A stretch of DNA of 64,000 bases from Allium sativum (Eukaryota; Streptophyta; Magnoliopsida; Asparagales; Amaryllidaceae): NCBI GenBank assembly GCA_030737875.1, contig CM060911.1, positions 108,170,625 to 108,234,624 on the forward strand, read 5' to 3'. Made by a program: the position numbers and the translations under genes. The notes beneath the pieces are model-generated. The model did not search any database. It was given only the letters and a program-made list of their open reading frames with translations, and had not been told where the DNA came from. Shown here in pieces: positions 10,361 through 23,120 of the stretch. The first letter of the stretch is position 1, and every line of letters begins with the position of its first letter.

Positions 10361-13300
10361 CTGTAAGAACCCGTAACTTCCCCGCGAAGGAAAGCACGAA
10401 TACTTTGAGAACAACACACAAAAGGACGCATACGGAAGAACATTTCATTGTTATTACAACAATTCCATCAGATACAAGAATATACAGAGTATAATTGAAT
10501 AAATTACATTCGATAAATATCAGAGATTTAAATAAATTACATAGCAGCGGAAAAATAATACAAAGCACAACTGAAAGTGATACACGGATACAGAGCTTCC
10601 CGAGCATCGTTCCAGCTGTTAATCAGGACCCTGTGAATATAAATCTGCAAAACCAAAACTACTAGCTGCCCGTGGAAAATAGGGGCACCCAGAGTTTAGG
10701 TTAAAACAATAAACTCCAGGTCAGTCATGGGACTGGTGTGAGAACTAAAACAGTTATAATTCTTTATTTTAAAGTTCGGTAAATCAAGGGACCACGCCGT
10801 ATAACACGGAACGGGTTTCCTCCCAAGAATACCAGTGCATAAAACAAACAGCGCAATGCTAAATAAAGAAAAATGAAGCTGTTATAAGACCCAGGTCCCA
10901 TCACACAATGCAACGCAAGCCGGAGGATAGGGTTTTTACCTTATAACAGCCAAAGCATGCTTGATACGTTTAAAACACATTATTTTGATATTATAATAAG
11001 TGTATAGTGTCAAAACATTTCAATCATAAATATAAATCATAGACGGCATGAGTGCCCCATCCCACTATGTCGCCATACTAGGCTCTACAAATAAAGCCGA
11101 AATACACGTATTGGAAATTGGATTCCGTCATGAGTCGAGGCAAGGGGCAAGCTCCTCTCCGCGTTCGAGACACTCTAGCAAATGCCTCAGGACCCCACTA
11201 TGATCCTTTGGAACCTCCAAGGCCGGTCCTCTCTTACTTTTGAGGATTAATTATTCCTGAACACACGTTTCCCGGTCCTTACAGACCTATATCCGAGGCG
11301 CCTCATATCCAACAACCACACAGGTGAAAAGTATATAAATGTCAGGGCTGGTAGGTCACTGACACCACCCTAGCTAGAAAGAAACGTCGTGCACTCCTTG
11401 GGTCCGTATCCCGTTTTTGACTCATACCGAGGTGTGAGGCTCGCGAATTCACGTTATACACAAAGCTACGCCACACAGGCCGTGCTTTGATCATCCACCA
11501 CAAGACTTTGCTTTTCAACAGAAGCCCTGATCAACTGCCACTTACGCATGCCACACTGGCAATTCATTCCATGCGACTGATGTCCATCGATATACAACCT
11601 CTGAGCTCGTACGTCTCAGAGAAGGGCGTTAAGCAAGAGAATAAATTCTCCGCCGCCAAACAGATGTATATTTAATAGAGATCAATCAACACAGAATAAA
11701 ATCCAATGTCAGACACACAATCCATTTACAAGTTCGTTCTGGGTCTGAACGAAACCGGAGGCACTTTCCTCGCATATCCATCCATCTCCAGGTACGTCTG
11801 GACGATCACCAACTGATTCCCTCATCCTGGGTGTACAGCCCAATCAAGATCATCAGTAATCACCCAAACGATGTGAAGACTTCCGGTCTTCAACCACCGT
11901 CTTCATCTTCGACCTCTCGTCGAATCGGTTATTCAGAATGGGTATAACCCGGCCTTTCTGAATAACCCACGTATATAGTAAACAAATGTTACACAAACAC
12001 AACGAACGCCTCATTCCAATTCAGAATAGTCTTTTATTCACGAAATCACATTCTTAGGGAAAGGTTCCCATTAATTTTATCCAAGATAAATTCTTCTAAA
12101 TTTATTCTTTAATCCTCCTATGGATATCATTTCAAATTAGTTGGGATTAACGAACCACACCGAAGTAATTATTTATTTTATTTCCCAATCCCAACCTATA
12201 TCCCATGGAGAAAACTGGTAATACTCCACATCTAACACCACGGTGTTATCGGTAAGATTAATTACCATTTCACGTTCAAATCTAATTAAAGATTTAACTA
12301 TCGCTTTGGAGAAAAACTGGTGGTACTCCATTCTCGATCACCTTTCAGATTTGATAATTTAAATTATCAATTCACATTTTTAATCTAATTAAAGATTCAT
12401 TAAAACTCCACTTAGTTTTAATCTTTTCAAAAATCAATATCCTGCCTTTAACTGGGTTAAAGAACCAATGTCATCAAAAACACGATTCACGACAAACCAA
12501 ATCACATTTGATATTAAATACAAGGCTCTGAATAGAAAATATATCGGCTTATATTCAATATCAAATTCTGAAACCAACATATATCGTATTGGAAATAACG
12601 ATATAAAATATATCTTTCAAATCCCCATAACAATATTTGTATAGTCACGAAATCCAACATCGAAATATCCCGAAGATAATTTCGATTCAACTCCACTTCC
12701 ACTTCACCTATTGGGAATATTGATTATTTTTAAAATCACTTTCAAATTCAATTTATTTATTTCAAAAATAAATTGATTTTAATTCTAGTTCAAAACTAGT
12801 TCATTTCGATAAAAATCTATTTTTATCTTTTCAAATGTGAAATTCTTCAGCTCAATTTTTTCCAAATCATTTCTTATGATTTTACACAAATTATAGATAT
12901 TTTTAATAATTTTATCAAGGCCCGTACAGTCGATTTCCATCAACGGCCATCGAACTGCACTTACAGCGACCTTTTTCGAATTTGATTTGGACATAATTCC
13001 AAATCCAACCGTTAGATTTCAAATTTCTCATATTCATTGGAAAGCTCTTTTCGATACGAACCCAACGGTTCCGGTTTTAGGAGAATCCGGCGGTCGGATC
13101 TCCCGCAATGTCCGTTTGAAATAAATGGTCGAAATTCACGAACTACCGCGGCGCAGCGCGTTCTATTCAGGCCATTATATATATAATATATATATATTAT
13201 ATATATTTCGTCGATTTCCCTTTAAAACGAATTTTATAAATCGTTTTAACTTCGTTTCAAAACCATTTCAACACTATTTCCATTCAAAGCCAAAATTGAA

Positions 13301-15127
13301 TTCTTCTTTATAAATTCGTTTTAAAATTCATTTCTATTCAATTCAAATTTTAATTCAATTTGAATTCATTTCAATTCACTTTCAATTCAATTTGAATTCG
13401 TTTTCAATTCATTTCGAAATCGTTTTCAATTCAATTCATTTCGAAATCGTTTTCAATTGATTTCAATTCAATTTCAGTTCGTTTTAAATTTCAATTTAAT
13501 TTAATTTGAATTCATTTCAATTTTATTCGAATTCAAATTCACTTTCTATTCAATTCAAATTTTAATTCAATTTGAATTTTCTTTCAAAATATTAAATTTT
13601 GAAATCACTTTTCAATATTCATTATAAAACGAATAAATTCGATATAAACTTCGTTCGCGTCAAAATAACGCATCTCTAACCAACACGGCTTTATATTTCA
13701 ATAATTCGTTATTCTATTCAACAAATGAATATTTGTTCTATTCAACACATGAATCTATATTTCTTTCAACACACGACTAATCTCAACACATGAGTACTGT
13801 CAACACCTCACTATTTTTGTTATGTAAAATATTTTATAAAACTATGGTATCTATCGTTTGATTTTCAATTCAACTTCTACTGGGAAGTAGTTCTAATTTT
13901 AAATATGATAAAGATGTAATTTTTATTATTTAAAATATTTCACTCAACACATGAATAGTTTCAACCCATGATCATCGTCAACACATGACTATTTTTATAT
14001 TCAACACATGAATTTTCTTTTATAATATTCATTGTTTTCCCGATTGGAATGAGGCCCAATCAATCACCATATAATGTTAATTATATGGATTCCGTACAAC
14101 ACATGTATATACTAGCATTGATAAACAATCAACCATCAACCAAAGTGCACTACACTGTATAAGCATCAAATATAAATATCTAACGCTTATAACAGCCTGT
14201 CAATCAATCGATCAACATATTTAATCAATCAGGATGAGTGAACTTCAAATTTCATCCCAACACCCGTGTGGGGTTTCAAACAATCAAACACAGATTTTAT
14301 TTGTGCAGTTGGGCGATGTGTAAAATTTATCGACCCAATCAATGTCAGTCAAATCAGTGTACATAAACAAACCGTCCGGTTTGTAAATGAATATTTTATT
14401 TATTCACTTTCACGTTAAAAATTATATTTTTAATGATAAAATATTCTATTTCAACACATGAATTTCTTTCAACACATTTACACAATAAAAATGATATTTT
14501 TATTTTTCTAACATATTTTAGAAAATTTCGGCGGCATAACGGCACGATACTAGAAACGGGACGAGGCCTAGCCTTATCCCCGGTCTAGTGAAGGCCCACG
14601 CCATTCACACATCAATCAAATCAATCTCAATTCACCAAACAATTCAATTTAAACCAAATAGACTAACCAACTACACAACCAAACAATTTAACAAACAAGC
14701 CATCCATGGTCTGTGGATGACGGGTGTCGGGTGCTACTAAACACCGTCTACATCCTAGTATATATATATAACTAGAAAAAGAATTTTGAGTGAGAAGTTC
14801 TCACCGAAAGCTATCCAATACCACGACTCTTCATTTATAGGAATCTTCTTCATTATCCCATCTTCGTCATCTTCGTTGCCCGTAGTCACTATATATATAA
14901 AAATCACACATTTTTATATTTCGATGTTTTTTAAAATAAAAATCACATTTTTATTTATTTACTTTCAATTTAAAAGTCATATTTTTCTTTCGAAGTTCAA
15001 TATATAAAAATCATATTTTTATTATGCTATTCAATATATAAAAATAAGCATATTTTCACAACGCTACTATATAGATAAAAATTATATTTTTATCACCTTA
15101 TTCTTCATATAAAAATTTCACCCTTTC

Positions 15128-15361
15128 AAAAATAAAGTTTTCGCCTTTATAAAAATAAAGTTTTCGCCTTTATAAAAATAAAGTTTTCGCCTTTATAAAA
15201 ATAAAGGCTTCATCCTTTATAAAAATAAAGTTTTCGCCTTTATAAAAATAAAGTTTTCGCCTTTATAAAAATAAAGGCTTCATCCTTTATAAAAATAAAG
15301 TTTTCGCCTTTATAAAAATAAAGTTTTCGCCTTTATAAAAATAAAGGCTTCATTCTTTCAA
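15128..15361. repeat. 23-bp minisatellite in the G 5' LTR (10 units)
   Basis: This is the same two unit types as at 7519-7706, here ordered three type-1, type-2, two type-1, type-2, two type-1, type-2. The order differs from the sister LTR by a change in the number of (1,1,2) blocks. Confidence 0.9.
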
Positions 15362-16084
15362 AAATATAGATTTCATCATTATAAAAATTACCACTTTATC
15401 TCAACGTATATAAAATAAAAATCAGATTTTTATTTCGCTACATATACAAAGATGATATTTTTATATTCTCTATCCTATAAAGATTATATTTTTAATACTT
15501 TAAAAATATAAAAATCATATTTTTAATATTTCTATATAGTAAAGATTATATTTTTAATACTTTAAAAATATAAAAATCATATTTTTATTTCTTTAAAAAT
15601 ATAAAGATCACTTTTTTAAAAAAATCAAATCCTTTTTTCTTATAATCAGAAATCTTTTCTCTCTCCCTTTTATTTATATAATCTAAATTTCAGATTTAAA
15701 AACAATTTCAGATTTATCATATTTAAATAATTAGCATAAAAGAAAAATAAAATAAATAAAAATTACCTTCATTGTTAATCACGCCAGGGGGGGGGGAGAG
15801 AGGCGGCGCTAGTCTGGTGGCGGAGCCCAGGGCGCGGGCGGCGGTGGGAGGAGGTGCGCTCGAGGTTAGGGTTTTCGGGGGTTTGGGCGCTCGCGTTCTT
15901 CGATGCAAGGGGGGGGGTCTGCGTCGCATCGAGGTGACGGAGGAGGAGCAGAAGGGGAGGGCGGCCAGGCGGAGAGGGGGCGAGGTGGGCGCGGTGGCCG
16001 TCGACGACGGGAAGCAGCTCCGTCGATTTCATTTTTTTTTTCTATTTAAAACTGAATCGGGAAGAATAAGGGGGGGGGGAGGGG

Positions 16085-16092
16085 CTTTTATA
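16085..16092 (-). promoter_or_regulatory. TATA box of the G 5' LTR
   Basis: TATAAAAG on the minus strand is followed by GCCCC and a CT-rich leader. This is the copy expected to drive the genomic transcript of G. Confidence 0.7.
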
Positions 16093-16996
16093 AAATTTAT
16101 ATTATTTAATTTATTATTTAATTTTTCACCAAAAAGCAACTTTTATTTTCGACCTCAAAACGAGGCCCACCGCCTGTCGTCCATAGCATTTTACCCCCAT
16201 TACGAACACAATGGGATATGTATCGTTGGCTGATTCGATCGTTTGAATCAGTTTCCGTTGAATTTACGTTTAAATCACTATATTGAATTTTAAACGTACA
16301 TTTCAAATTACCGGGGTCACATACGGACTTTAAAAATTCCGGAAAAATATTTTCTAGCTTCGTATTGACGATACGGTCCTAACAAAACTGGTTTCGTCGA
16401 ATTCTGAGACCGTTATAAAAATGGCCAACTTCCAGTCGATTAAATTCAACTGAAATGGTCAAAACGCGTTTTCCTTTGCCACGCTCACATATTGATTCAG
16501 AAAATTACGAAATTTGAAACCTAGCAATAATTTGACACTGCGGATCCAACAAAAGTGGTTTCGTCGAAATCCGAGGTCATTTGCAAAATGTCCATTTTTA
16601 AGGGCCTGAATTCCATAGCGACTATTCAGAATTTTCAACTGGACATATCTTTTGATTCTCGCTACAAAATTTTGATTTGTCAGATTCGTTGGAAAGATAT
16701 CCACAATTAGATTCCATTATTTTTGGTTTCACTAAAATCCGGATTGTTTTGCACCCGGTACATTCAATTGAAGTTTGAAATCGAATTATCGAACTACCGC
16801 GCCATTTTCAATTCTATTATAATTATATATAAATATTTTATATTCTAACGACGACGTATATAATATATACGTCGAATTATATTCAAAATAAATTCCTCGT
16901 TGATTTTATTTAAAATAATCTATTTTAAATAATCAAAATTCGCTAAAATTGCCAAAATAAAAATTTTAAACTGGCCCAGATTTTCGGGTTATTACA

Positions 16997-17001
16997 GTTA
17001 T
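16997..17001. repeat. TSD of element G, right copy (GTTAT)
   Basis: This is an exact match to 2750-2754. LTR A resumes immediately with GGCGCTG, a phrase that recurs in other LTRs of the window (for example 22182 and 24889). Confidence 0.93.
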
Positions 17002-17486
17002 GGCGCTGTTTTTCTGAAAATTTGATTTGGACATAACTCAAAATCTACATGACGAAATCCCGATTTTTATCTTCCACTAGAAAAATATACTTCGCCAACT
17101 CCGTACATTTCTTGTTTCACAGAAATCCGATTTAAAATGAACCATGTACATTCAGTTGAAGTTCAAATCGCCAATTAGCGAACTACCGCGACATTTCGAG
17201 CTCGATTATAATTATAATATAATTTATACATTAAACCATCGTTAACTAAATATTTTCGTTATCGTAATTAAATTTTAAACTGAATTATATATTTTGAATT
17301 ACCCAATTCACACCATATTGCCATTTCAGCTAATTCTGTTTATTTCAGAATTAAATATATTATTTAATTAAAAATTTAATTAAATATTCAAAGTTATTTA
17401 ATTAAACGACCACTTTAAATCTCCAAATAATTATTTAATTAATTAAATTAATTAATTATAATACCGTAAAAATACAAGACATTACA
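17002..17486 (-). mobile_element. LTR A, right part (U3 end)
   Basis: This continues LTR A after G. It contains the recurrent U3 module (TTTGATTTGGACATAACTC... followed about 140 bp later by GAACTACCGCGACA) and ends ACATTACA at 17486. Comparable U3 ends are at 57517-58001 (LTR B) and 24890-25090 (C). Confidence 0.75.
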
Positions 17487-19866
17487 CTTTCTTTCCCATT
17501 ATCGATTTACGTTTCAACCATTAGGGTTTATATATATTTACTTTCGAACTAGGCCACACATTTTTCTTCCTTTCTATGAACTGGCCCATCGTCCTTTCTC
17601 TAAACCCGCTCCATACTCTATAGGTAATCATCTTCTTCCTGCTTGTAAACTGCTGCTCCCTTTTCCTCTTCTCTACCCATTTTAGAAAATACGCTTCCTC
17701 TAGACCCCTCCCCCCATTTCTTCACAAAAACTCACGTGATAATATTCCCTTGTCCTTTCGTATTCACGCCATTTGCTCAGTACTATTTTCCATCACTTCA
17801 TTCTACCGTATGTCCTCCTTTTGCACGCACCTAGTGTCTACATACTCCTTTCTTCCGCCACAGTGAAACTCCCACGACAATAATATACATGCAATCAGCC
17901 AAAGTTCCAACAAAAACTGTAAACTGCTTCATGTCATCCACTGATCATCCGCATACCCTATCTTCTTTCTCATTTAAAAAGCATCGCTCCAGTATTCAGA
18001 CACAACAGTTCAAGCCATTTTCAAAACCTTCAAGCTCCGTGACCCTCCTCCATTTGCGTCGAGATTCTCCTCCTATTTGAACGCCATTTCCATATTTCGA
18101 ATGCTTCAATCTCCCCTTGCCACTCAACTGAACACATCCTTAATGCATCATTTCCGCAACAAAGAAATATACCCATCAACTCCTCCCTCATATATATTCA
18201 ACCAGTCTGTACTCCTTCCCTATCCATTTTCGTATGCACTCATCTTCCTTTCCACTATGCAGCACTCCCCCTTTTGCCAAATGATTTCAACGCCCTGTAC
18301 TTTCGCCACTGCCTTGGCCTCCTCACAGTAAGAACGGACACCATTCAACAAATGTATCCTGTCCCTCCCTTCTTACACCGCTTCATCTCCATGTGAACAC
18401 ATACACTCACGCTACCATGCAAGGTGCAAGCATGAAGCAGCAGCCACCTAATGCCTACACCATCTCCTCAACTCCGCTATCACCTTCTCTTTCTCATACA
18501 CGAACACTTCCTGTACACACAAGCTTGCACAGGCACGTGAATTCCCCCAATAGTTTGCATACTTCACAAACCAAGCTATGATATTACAAATACCACAAAA
18601 TACGCTATATTCACGCATTCGTGAAACTTAGATCACGGTGACCTCAAAACCAGCAAACACAATAATATTGAACCCAATAAAAATGGTGCGAGTTTTAAAG
18701 AGAATGGTTAGAGGATCTTGAATATATAGTTTACGGATTTTTAGTTGAAGACTCCATTTGTTTTTTATTTATAAAAAAACATGAAAAAACTCACGGTACA
18801 CGAACTCCAGGAGCAAAGGAAATGGTGAGCGAAACAACATGTATTTATAGAAAGTGGTTCCTTCATTGCCAAGGAAACATGGTACATGTTAGGTGGCAAT
18901 TCACGTGGTTAGGTTTGCTATCAACTAGTGTAGGTGATGGTGTTTGGTTTAACTCATTCGAAGACTTAATCCTTAAGCAATAGGAAGAAGTACAGGGTGT
19001 CAGCAGATGGTAACATGGGTTGAGGTGATAGGCAGTGTAATTTTCTTTTCTATGAAATAATATTAAGGAACATAGTGTAGGTTAAGTTTTCAAAGTAAAG
19101 TATGGTCTGCATGTGACTTCATTAAATTCAACGAAGACCGAACGAAAGGGATAGGGTATGGATCATTCATCAAGAAGCAATGCGTGGATTTTCAAACTTA
19201 GCCGTACTGTTTCTCTTTTATAGGCGTATCATAGGATATTGTTTTCATACTTTACTTTGCCATTAAATTTTTAGGGTAGGTTGTTTTGTCGCAATCCTAG
19301 GTTGGTAGTTTCAGTGTATAGCTGATGAAAGGTCCGTATATTTAATGCAGGTCTACAAAGCTATGTGCATGTATAGTGGCATGGGGTTGTCTATATGGTT
19401 TCCATCAATCATATCATAGTTTGCGCGGTTTAGATTCCTAGGGTATAGGCACAACAACGCATAATTTCTTAGTCATGAAGGTGTTGAAATTTTACCTTTT
19501 GATTTAATGGCAACTCGGTTTGGTTATATAAATTTCATTCATGTTCGAGCTGTTACAGACAGATATAAGAATATGATCGTGTCCAGCGAGGTGTCACGAT
19601 CCCAAAAATATAATAATATCGGTAGGTTAACTCATATTGTGAAACCCCAAAATGCTGATTAAGGGTGCAAAACACTCCAAATAAAAAGTTGCTTATTTTA
19701 CGAAATAAAAATTACAGTAAAATTCTAAAAATTAGATTATATCTACGTCTCAAAGGGCTTGTCCAAAATCGAAACTAATATCTAGTTATATTTAAATAAC
19801 CAAACCATTACATTAAAATAATTAAATAACTTTATTATTATGCCACTAAAATTCCGGGACATTACA
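17487..19866 (-). mobile_element. Remnant of an older LTR (E) into which LTR A inserted
   Basis: It ends CCGGGACATTACA at 19866, a typical terminus for these LTRs. On the minus strand it has a canonical TATAAATA (18842-18849) about 1.02 kb before that end, matching the spacing in LTRs A and B. The part at 17500-18580 is C/T-rich like 1540-1900 in LTR A and 55970-56500 in LTR B. Small plus-strand ORFs at 17889-18581 lack any recognisable domain. The left part of E lies outside the window. An alternative is that 17487 begins internal DNA of A, because AATGGGAAAGAAAG on the minus strand could be a PPT. Confidence 0.5.
18842..18849 (-). promoter_or_regulatory. TATA box of LTR E
   Basis: Minus-strand TATAAATA lies within CTTTCTATAAATACATG. 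Confidence 0.5.
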
Positions 19867-19910
19867 GTAACAATACATGTAATTTTTTTAATATATTGTC
19901 ATTCGTATGT
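19867..19910. other. Host DNA between clusters, including left TSD of solo LTR B (TATGT, 19906-19910)
   Basis: GTAACAATACATG... here, joined to 58007 onward, matches an uninterrupted paralogous copy at 58149-58245. That shows the pre-insertion sequence of LTR B. The 5-bp TATGT is repeated at 58002-58006. Confidence 0.85.
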
Positions 19911-20080
19911 TGTAGTGTCCCTAAATTCTGGTCCAATTTGAGATGACTAAATAACACAAGCCCAACCCACATTACATTGGAAATCAGAAAACTAATAGAA
20001 AGAAAAGCAGAGGGAGAGGAAAGATAAGATAGAAACTTAGAATAGAAGAAGAAGCATAAGATACAACATCAGAGTAACGC
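19911..20080 (-). mobile_element. Solo LTR B, left part
   Basis: It begins TGTAGTGTCCC and aligns with the start of LTR C (26218 onward, TGTAACGACCC), sharing phrases such as AACACAAG and GAGGAAAGATAAGATAGAA. It is interrupted at 20085 by element H and resumes at 54115. Confidence 0.85.
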
Positions 20081-20085
20081 AAATC
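20081..20085. repeat. TSD of element H, left copy (AAATC)
   Basis: AAATC here faces GAATC at 54110-54114, one mismatch. The related LTR C has uninterrupted ...CGAATCTCACAGCGGAA at 26386, confirming the junction. Confidence 0.8.
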
Positions 20086-20454
20086 TGAGACGACCCCAAA
20101 CCCGTACTGACGGTGGCAAGGGTAATCCTTGGAATATAACACAGAAACAGATAACAACAGAGCAGAATTAAATAAATACACCAGATAATGAACAATAGAA
20201 TATACTGGATAAACGTAATCATCAGAGTTACACAGTATACAGGATCATACTTAGTACAAATACAGTTCAGCTATACATAAATGTCTATAGCGGAAAACAA
20301 AATATGTACAATAGGAGCTGAACAACATAAAATAGATAAATGATAGAATCCATCTTCAACTCCAGCTATCCAGAAAAGCCTGCTAAACCTGAACACAAGG
20401 CTGCCCATGTAGAAAAAGGGGCACCCGAGTTTGAAAGTGAAACAAACTACGAGT

Positions 20455-20532
20455 CAGTCATGGGACTGGTATGAGAAATCTACTCAACACATTTATAATA
20501 TGGCTAATCACAGGACCACGCCACTTTCGTGG
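20455..20532 (-). promoter_or_regulatory. Conserved hairpins in the H 3' LTR
   Basis: CAGTC-ATGG-GACTG (20455-20468) is 369 bp from the LTR terminus. It is followed by CCAC-TTTC-GTGG (20521-20532), which replaces the CCGT/ACGG stem found at the same place in G, B and C. The 5' LTR copy of the first stem is at 49280-49293. Confidence 0.5.
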
Positions 20533-22710
20533 AATGGGTTTACTCCATTGGATTGCCAGTGCTTTAAAACAAATCATTCTTTTAAACATCGCAATGCTTT
20601 TTATAAAAATGAAGCCATTATAAGACTCAGTTCCCATCACACAATGCAACGCAAACCGGAGGATAGAGTTTTACCTTATAATGGCCAAAATATGGTTGAT
20701 ACGAATAAAACAAAAGCAATTGATATTATTACTAGTGTTTATATGTTTCAAAAACAATTTCCAATCATAACTATCAATCATAGACGACATGAGCGTCCCA
20801 TGCCACTATGTCGCCAAATATAGGTATACAATCAAAACTGCACGATGTCGTATTTGGAAATTGGATTTCCGTCATGAACCAAGGCAAAAGATAGTCCTTA
20901 CTGAATTCGAGACTGCCTAGCCCGAGTCTCAGGATCAGAACGCATCGACCCTTGGATCGTCAGGGCCGGTCCACACGGAGTGGATTAAAATGCCTGAACA
21001 CTACGTTTCCCCGCCCTTTGGGGCGTAAGCGAGCCAACAAATGACTCCATCGGACCCGGATCGTCCGATCAAAATGAGGCGCCTCGCAACAGCAACAACC
21101 ACATAAGTCAAACTCGTCAGGGCGTGTAAAACCACTGACGCCACTTCTAGCTAGGAGGAAACGCAGGCCCTCCCTGAGGTCCTTTCTCCTGTTTTTGGTT
21201 CATACCGGGGTGTGAGGCTCGCGATTTCACGTTATACACAAAGCTACGCCACACAGGCGGTGCTTTGATCATCACCACAAGACTTTGCTTTTCAACAGAA
21301 GTCCCGATCACTGCATCTTAGCATGCCACACAGGCAATTCACACCGTGCAACTGATGGCTATCAATCACACAGAATAAATTCCAATGTCAGACACACTGT
21401 CCATTTGCAAGTCCGTTATGGGTCTGAACGAAACCGGAGGCACTATATACCTCGCAAACCCATCGATCACCACGTACGTCTGGATGATCACCACTCATTA
21501 TACATATTTCGGGATGCCTCCCAATCAGGACCTCGGTTACCATCCAAACGAGGTGAAGATCTCCGGTCTTCGACCACCGTCTTCATCTTCGATTTCTTAT
21601 CGTCGATTCAGTTACTCAGAATGGGATAAACCCGGTCTTTCTGAACAACCCGCGTATATAATAAACAAGTGCAACACTAACATACACACACATCATTTCA
21701 ATTCATTAGTCACTAACCGTCAATCAGTAAGAGAACGATTTCCTAAAAATTAACCCCGAAGGCCGAAACCAACATCAGATCAACACCCAGGAAACCATTC
21801 GACTTAGCTAACCTTCAGTTAATTTCTAAATCACATCCATATCGTTTATAATATTTTATAACGATTTATCGCTATTTTTATTTATTTTAAAATAGCCAAT
21901 TTATTCAAAACGACGCTTCGAGCCATAACGCGACCGTGGCGCTGTTTTTCTTCAGATTTGATTTACACATATCTGAAAATCTAACCGTTGGATCTTCACA
22001 AAATTTACATCATTAGAAAGATCTTTTCAAAACGAATCCAATGGTTCCAGTTTCGGGAAAATCCGACGGTCGGATCTCCCGGTATAATCGTTTGAAGTTT
22101 CGATTTCAAAATACGAACTGCAGCGTTGTTATTCGATTAAATATAATTATATTTATACATAAATATAAATATAATCGATTCTGGCGCTGTTTTTCTTCAG
22201 ATTTGAATTAAACATTCCAGACAATCCAACCGTTGGATTTTTACAAAGTTGGTGCCGTTGGAAAGATATTTCCAAAGCGAACCCAACGGTTGCGGTTTCG
22301 GGAAAATCCGATGGTCGGATCTCCCGGTATAATCCTTTGAAATCACGGTTTCAAAATACGAACTGCAGCGTCGTTATTCGATATATTTCAATTCTATTTA
22401 TATATATATATATCGATTCTTCGATTTCAAAGCTATATTCTTTTCATACATTTGATAAAAATGATATTTTTATCTAACTGTCTTCTATTTCAACACTTCA
22501 CTATATTTAACAATTCATGTATATAATAAAAATGTGATTTTTATTATAAAACAATTCATTTCAAAACACGATTATTTTCTATAGTTCATATAGGTAATAA
22601 AATAGGATTTTTATTATAAAACCATTTATTTCAAAACACGACTATTTTATATAGTTCATATAGATGATAAAAATATGATTTTTATTATAAAACATTTTAT
22701 TTCAAAATAT

Positions 22711-23120
22711 GAATACCATTCAACACATGAATTTCAATTCAACGAATGAATTTCGATTCAACACATGAAGGTTTTCTATAGTTTGTATCTATCGATAAAA
22801 AGGTGATTTTTATATTTAAAACACGAATACCATTCAACACATGAATTTCAATTCAACGAATGAATATCGATCCAACACATGAAGGTTTTCTACAGTTTGT
22901 ATATATAGATAAAAATGTGATTTTTATATTTAAAAACACGAATACCATTCAACACATGAATTTCTATCCAAGAATGAATATCGATTCAACACATGAAGGT
23001 TTTCTATAGTTTATACATATAGATAAAAATGTGATTTTTATATTTAAAACACGAAGACCATTCAACACGTGAATTTCTATTCAACGAATGAGTTTCAATT
23101 CAACACATGAAGGTTTTCTA
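22711..23120. repeat. About 114-bp tandem repeat in the H 3' LTR
   Basis: Units start GAATACCATTCAACACATG at 22711, 22825, 22940 and (variant) 23053. Each carries two or three CAACACATGAA-type motifs and one ATAAAAAT-GTG-ATTTTTAT hairpin. The matching array in the 5' LTR is at about 51622-52030. Confidence 0.85.

Larger units (their letters stand above)
9337..10361 (-). mobile_element. Element G internal region (non-coding)
   Basis: This 1,025-bp stretch has no ORF with family features. Its PPT-proximal 180 bp is closely similar to the 3' non-coding region of H (43186-43380). A segment at 9497-9600 matches one inside LTR C (28360-28460). Its PBS-proximal part carries two leader hairpins and the PBS. 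Nothing else is recognisable in 9600-10200 apart from a GATGATGT...ACATCACCAGAATTAT block also seen twice in C (24234 and 25700). Confidence 0.85.
2755..16996 (-). mobile_element. Element G: complete non-autonomous giant-LTR retrotransposon
   Basis: Two direct repeats (2755-9336, 6,582 bp, and 10362-16996, 6,635 bp) begin TGTAAGAACCCG and end GGGTTATTACA. They flank 1,025 bp that starts with a polypurine tract (read on minus) and ends with an initiator-tRNA-Met PBS, so the element reads on the minus strand. A 5-bp TSD (GTTAT) is exact. LTRs make up about 93% of the element. There is no gag, protease, RT or integrase sequence. By eye I count fewer than about twenty substitutions between the LTRs, mostly in the last 2 kb, so the insertion is recent. 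The closest described class is LARD/TRIM-type parasites; LTRs this large with so little internal DNA are unusual. Mobilisation in trans by an H-like chromovirus is inferred from shared terminal and hairpin signals. Confidence 0.92.
10362..16996 (-). repeat. Element G, 5' LTR
   Basis: This repeat has the same content and order as the 3' LTR. Differences seen include two extra net minisatellite units (15128-15361), longer G-tracts in the GC-rich leader (15783-16031) and scattered substitutions, for example in the U3 near 16375-16500. The hairpin trio is at 10667-10809, the TATA box at 16085-16092 and the predicted 5' splice-site-like AAG|GTAATTTT near 15766. Confidence 0.92.

Noticed and set aside
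15772..16233. 153-codon plus-strand ORF through the GC-rich leader of the G 5' LTR
   Set aside because: The frame is not kept in the 3' LTR because of G-tract length differences; it is a composition artefact of GC-rich DNA.
18573..18600. AAGCTATGATATTACA as a mutated PBS plus LTR start
   Set aside because: Only a partial match to GCTCTGATACCA and no supporting LTR structure around it.
19593..19866. Possible separate short LTR starting TGTCACGATCCC and ending GACATTACA
   Set aside because: No matching TSD (CGAGG against GTAAC), and the TATA-to-end spacing of LTR E fits better with one LTR through 19866.
20431..20823. 130-codon plus-strand ORF in the H LTR, repeated at 49256-49648
   Set aside because: It is antisense to the element, preserved only because the two LTRs are nearly identical, and has no domain or homologous frame in G, B or C.
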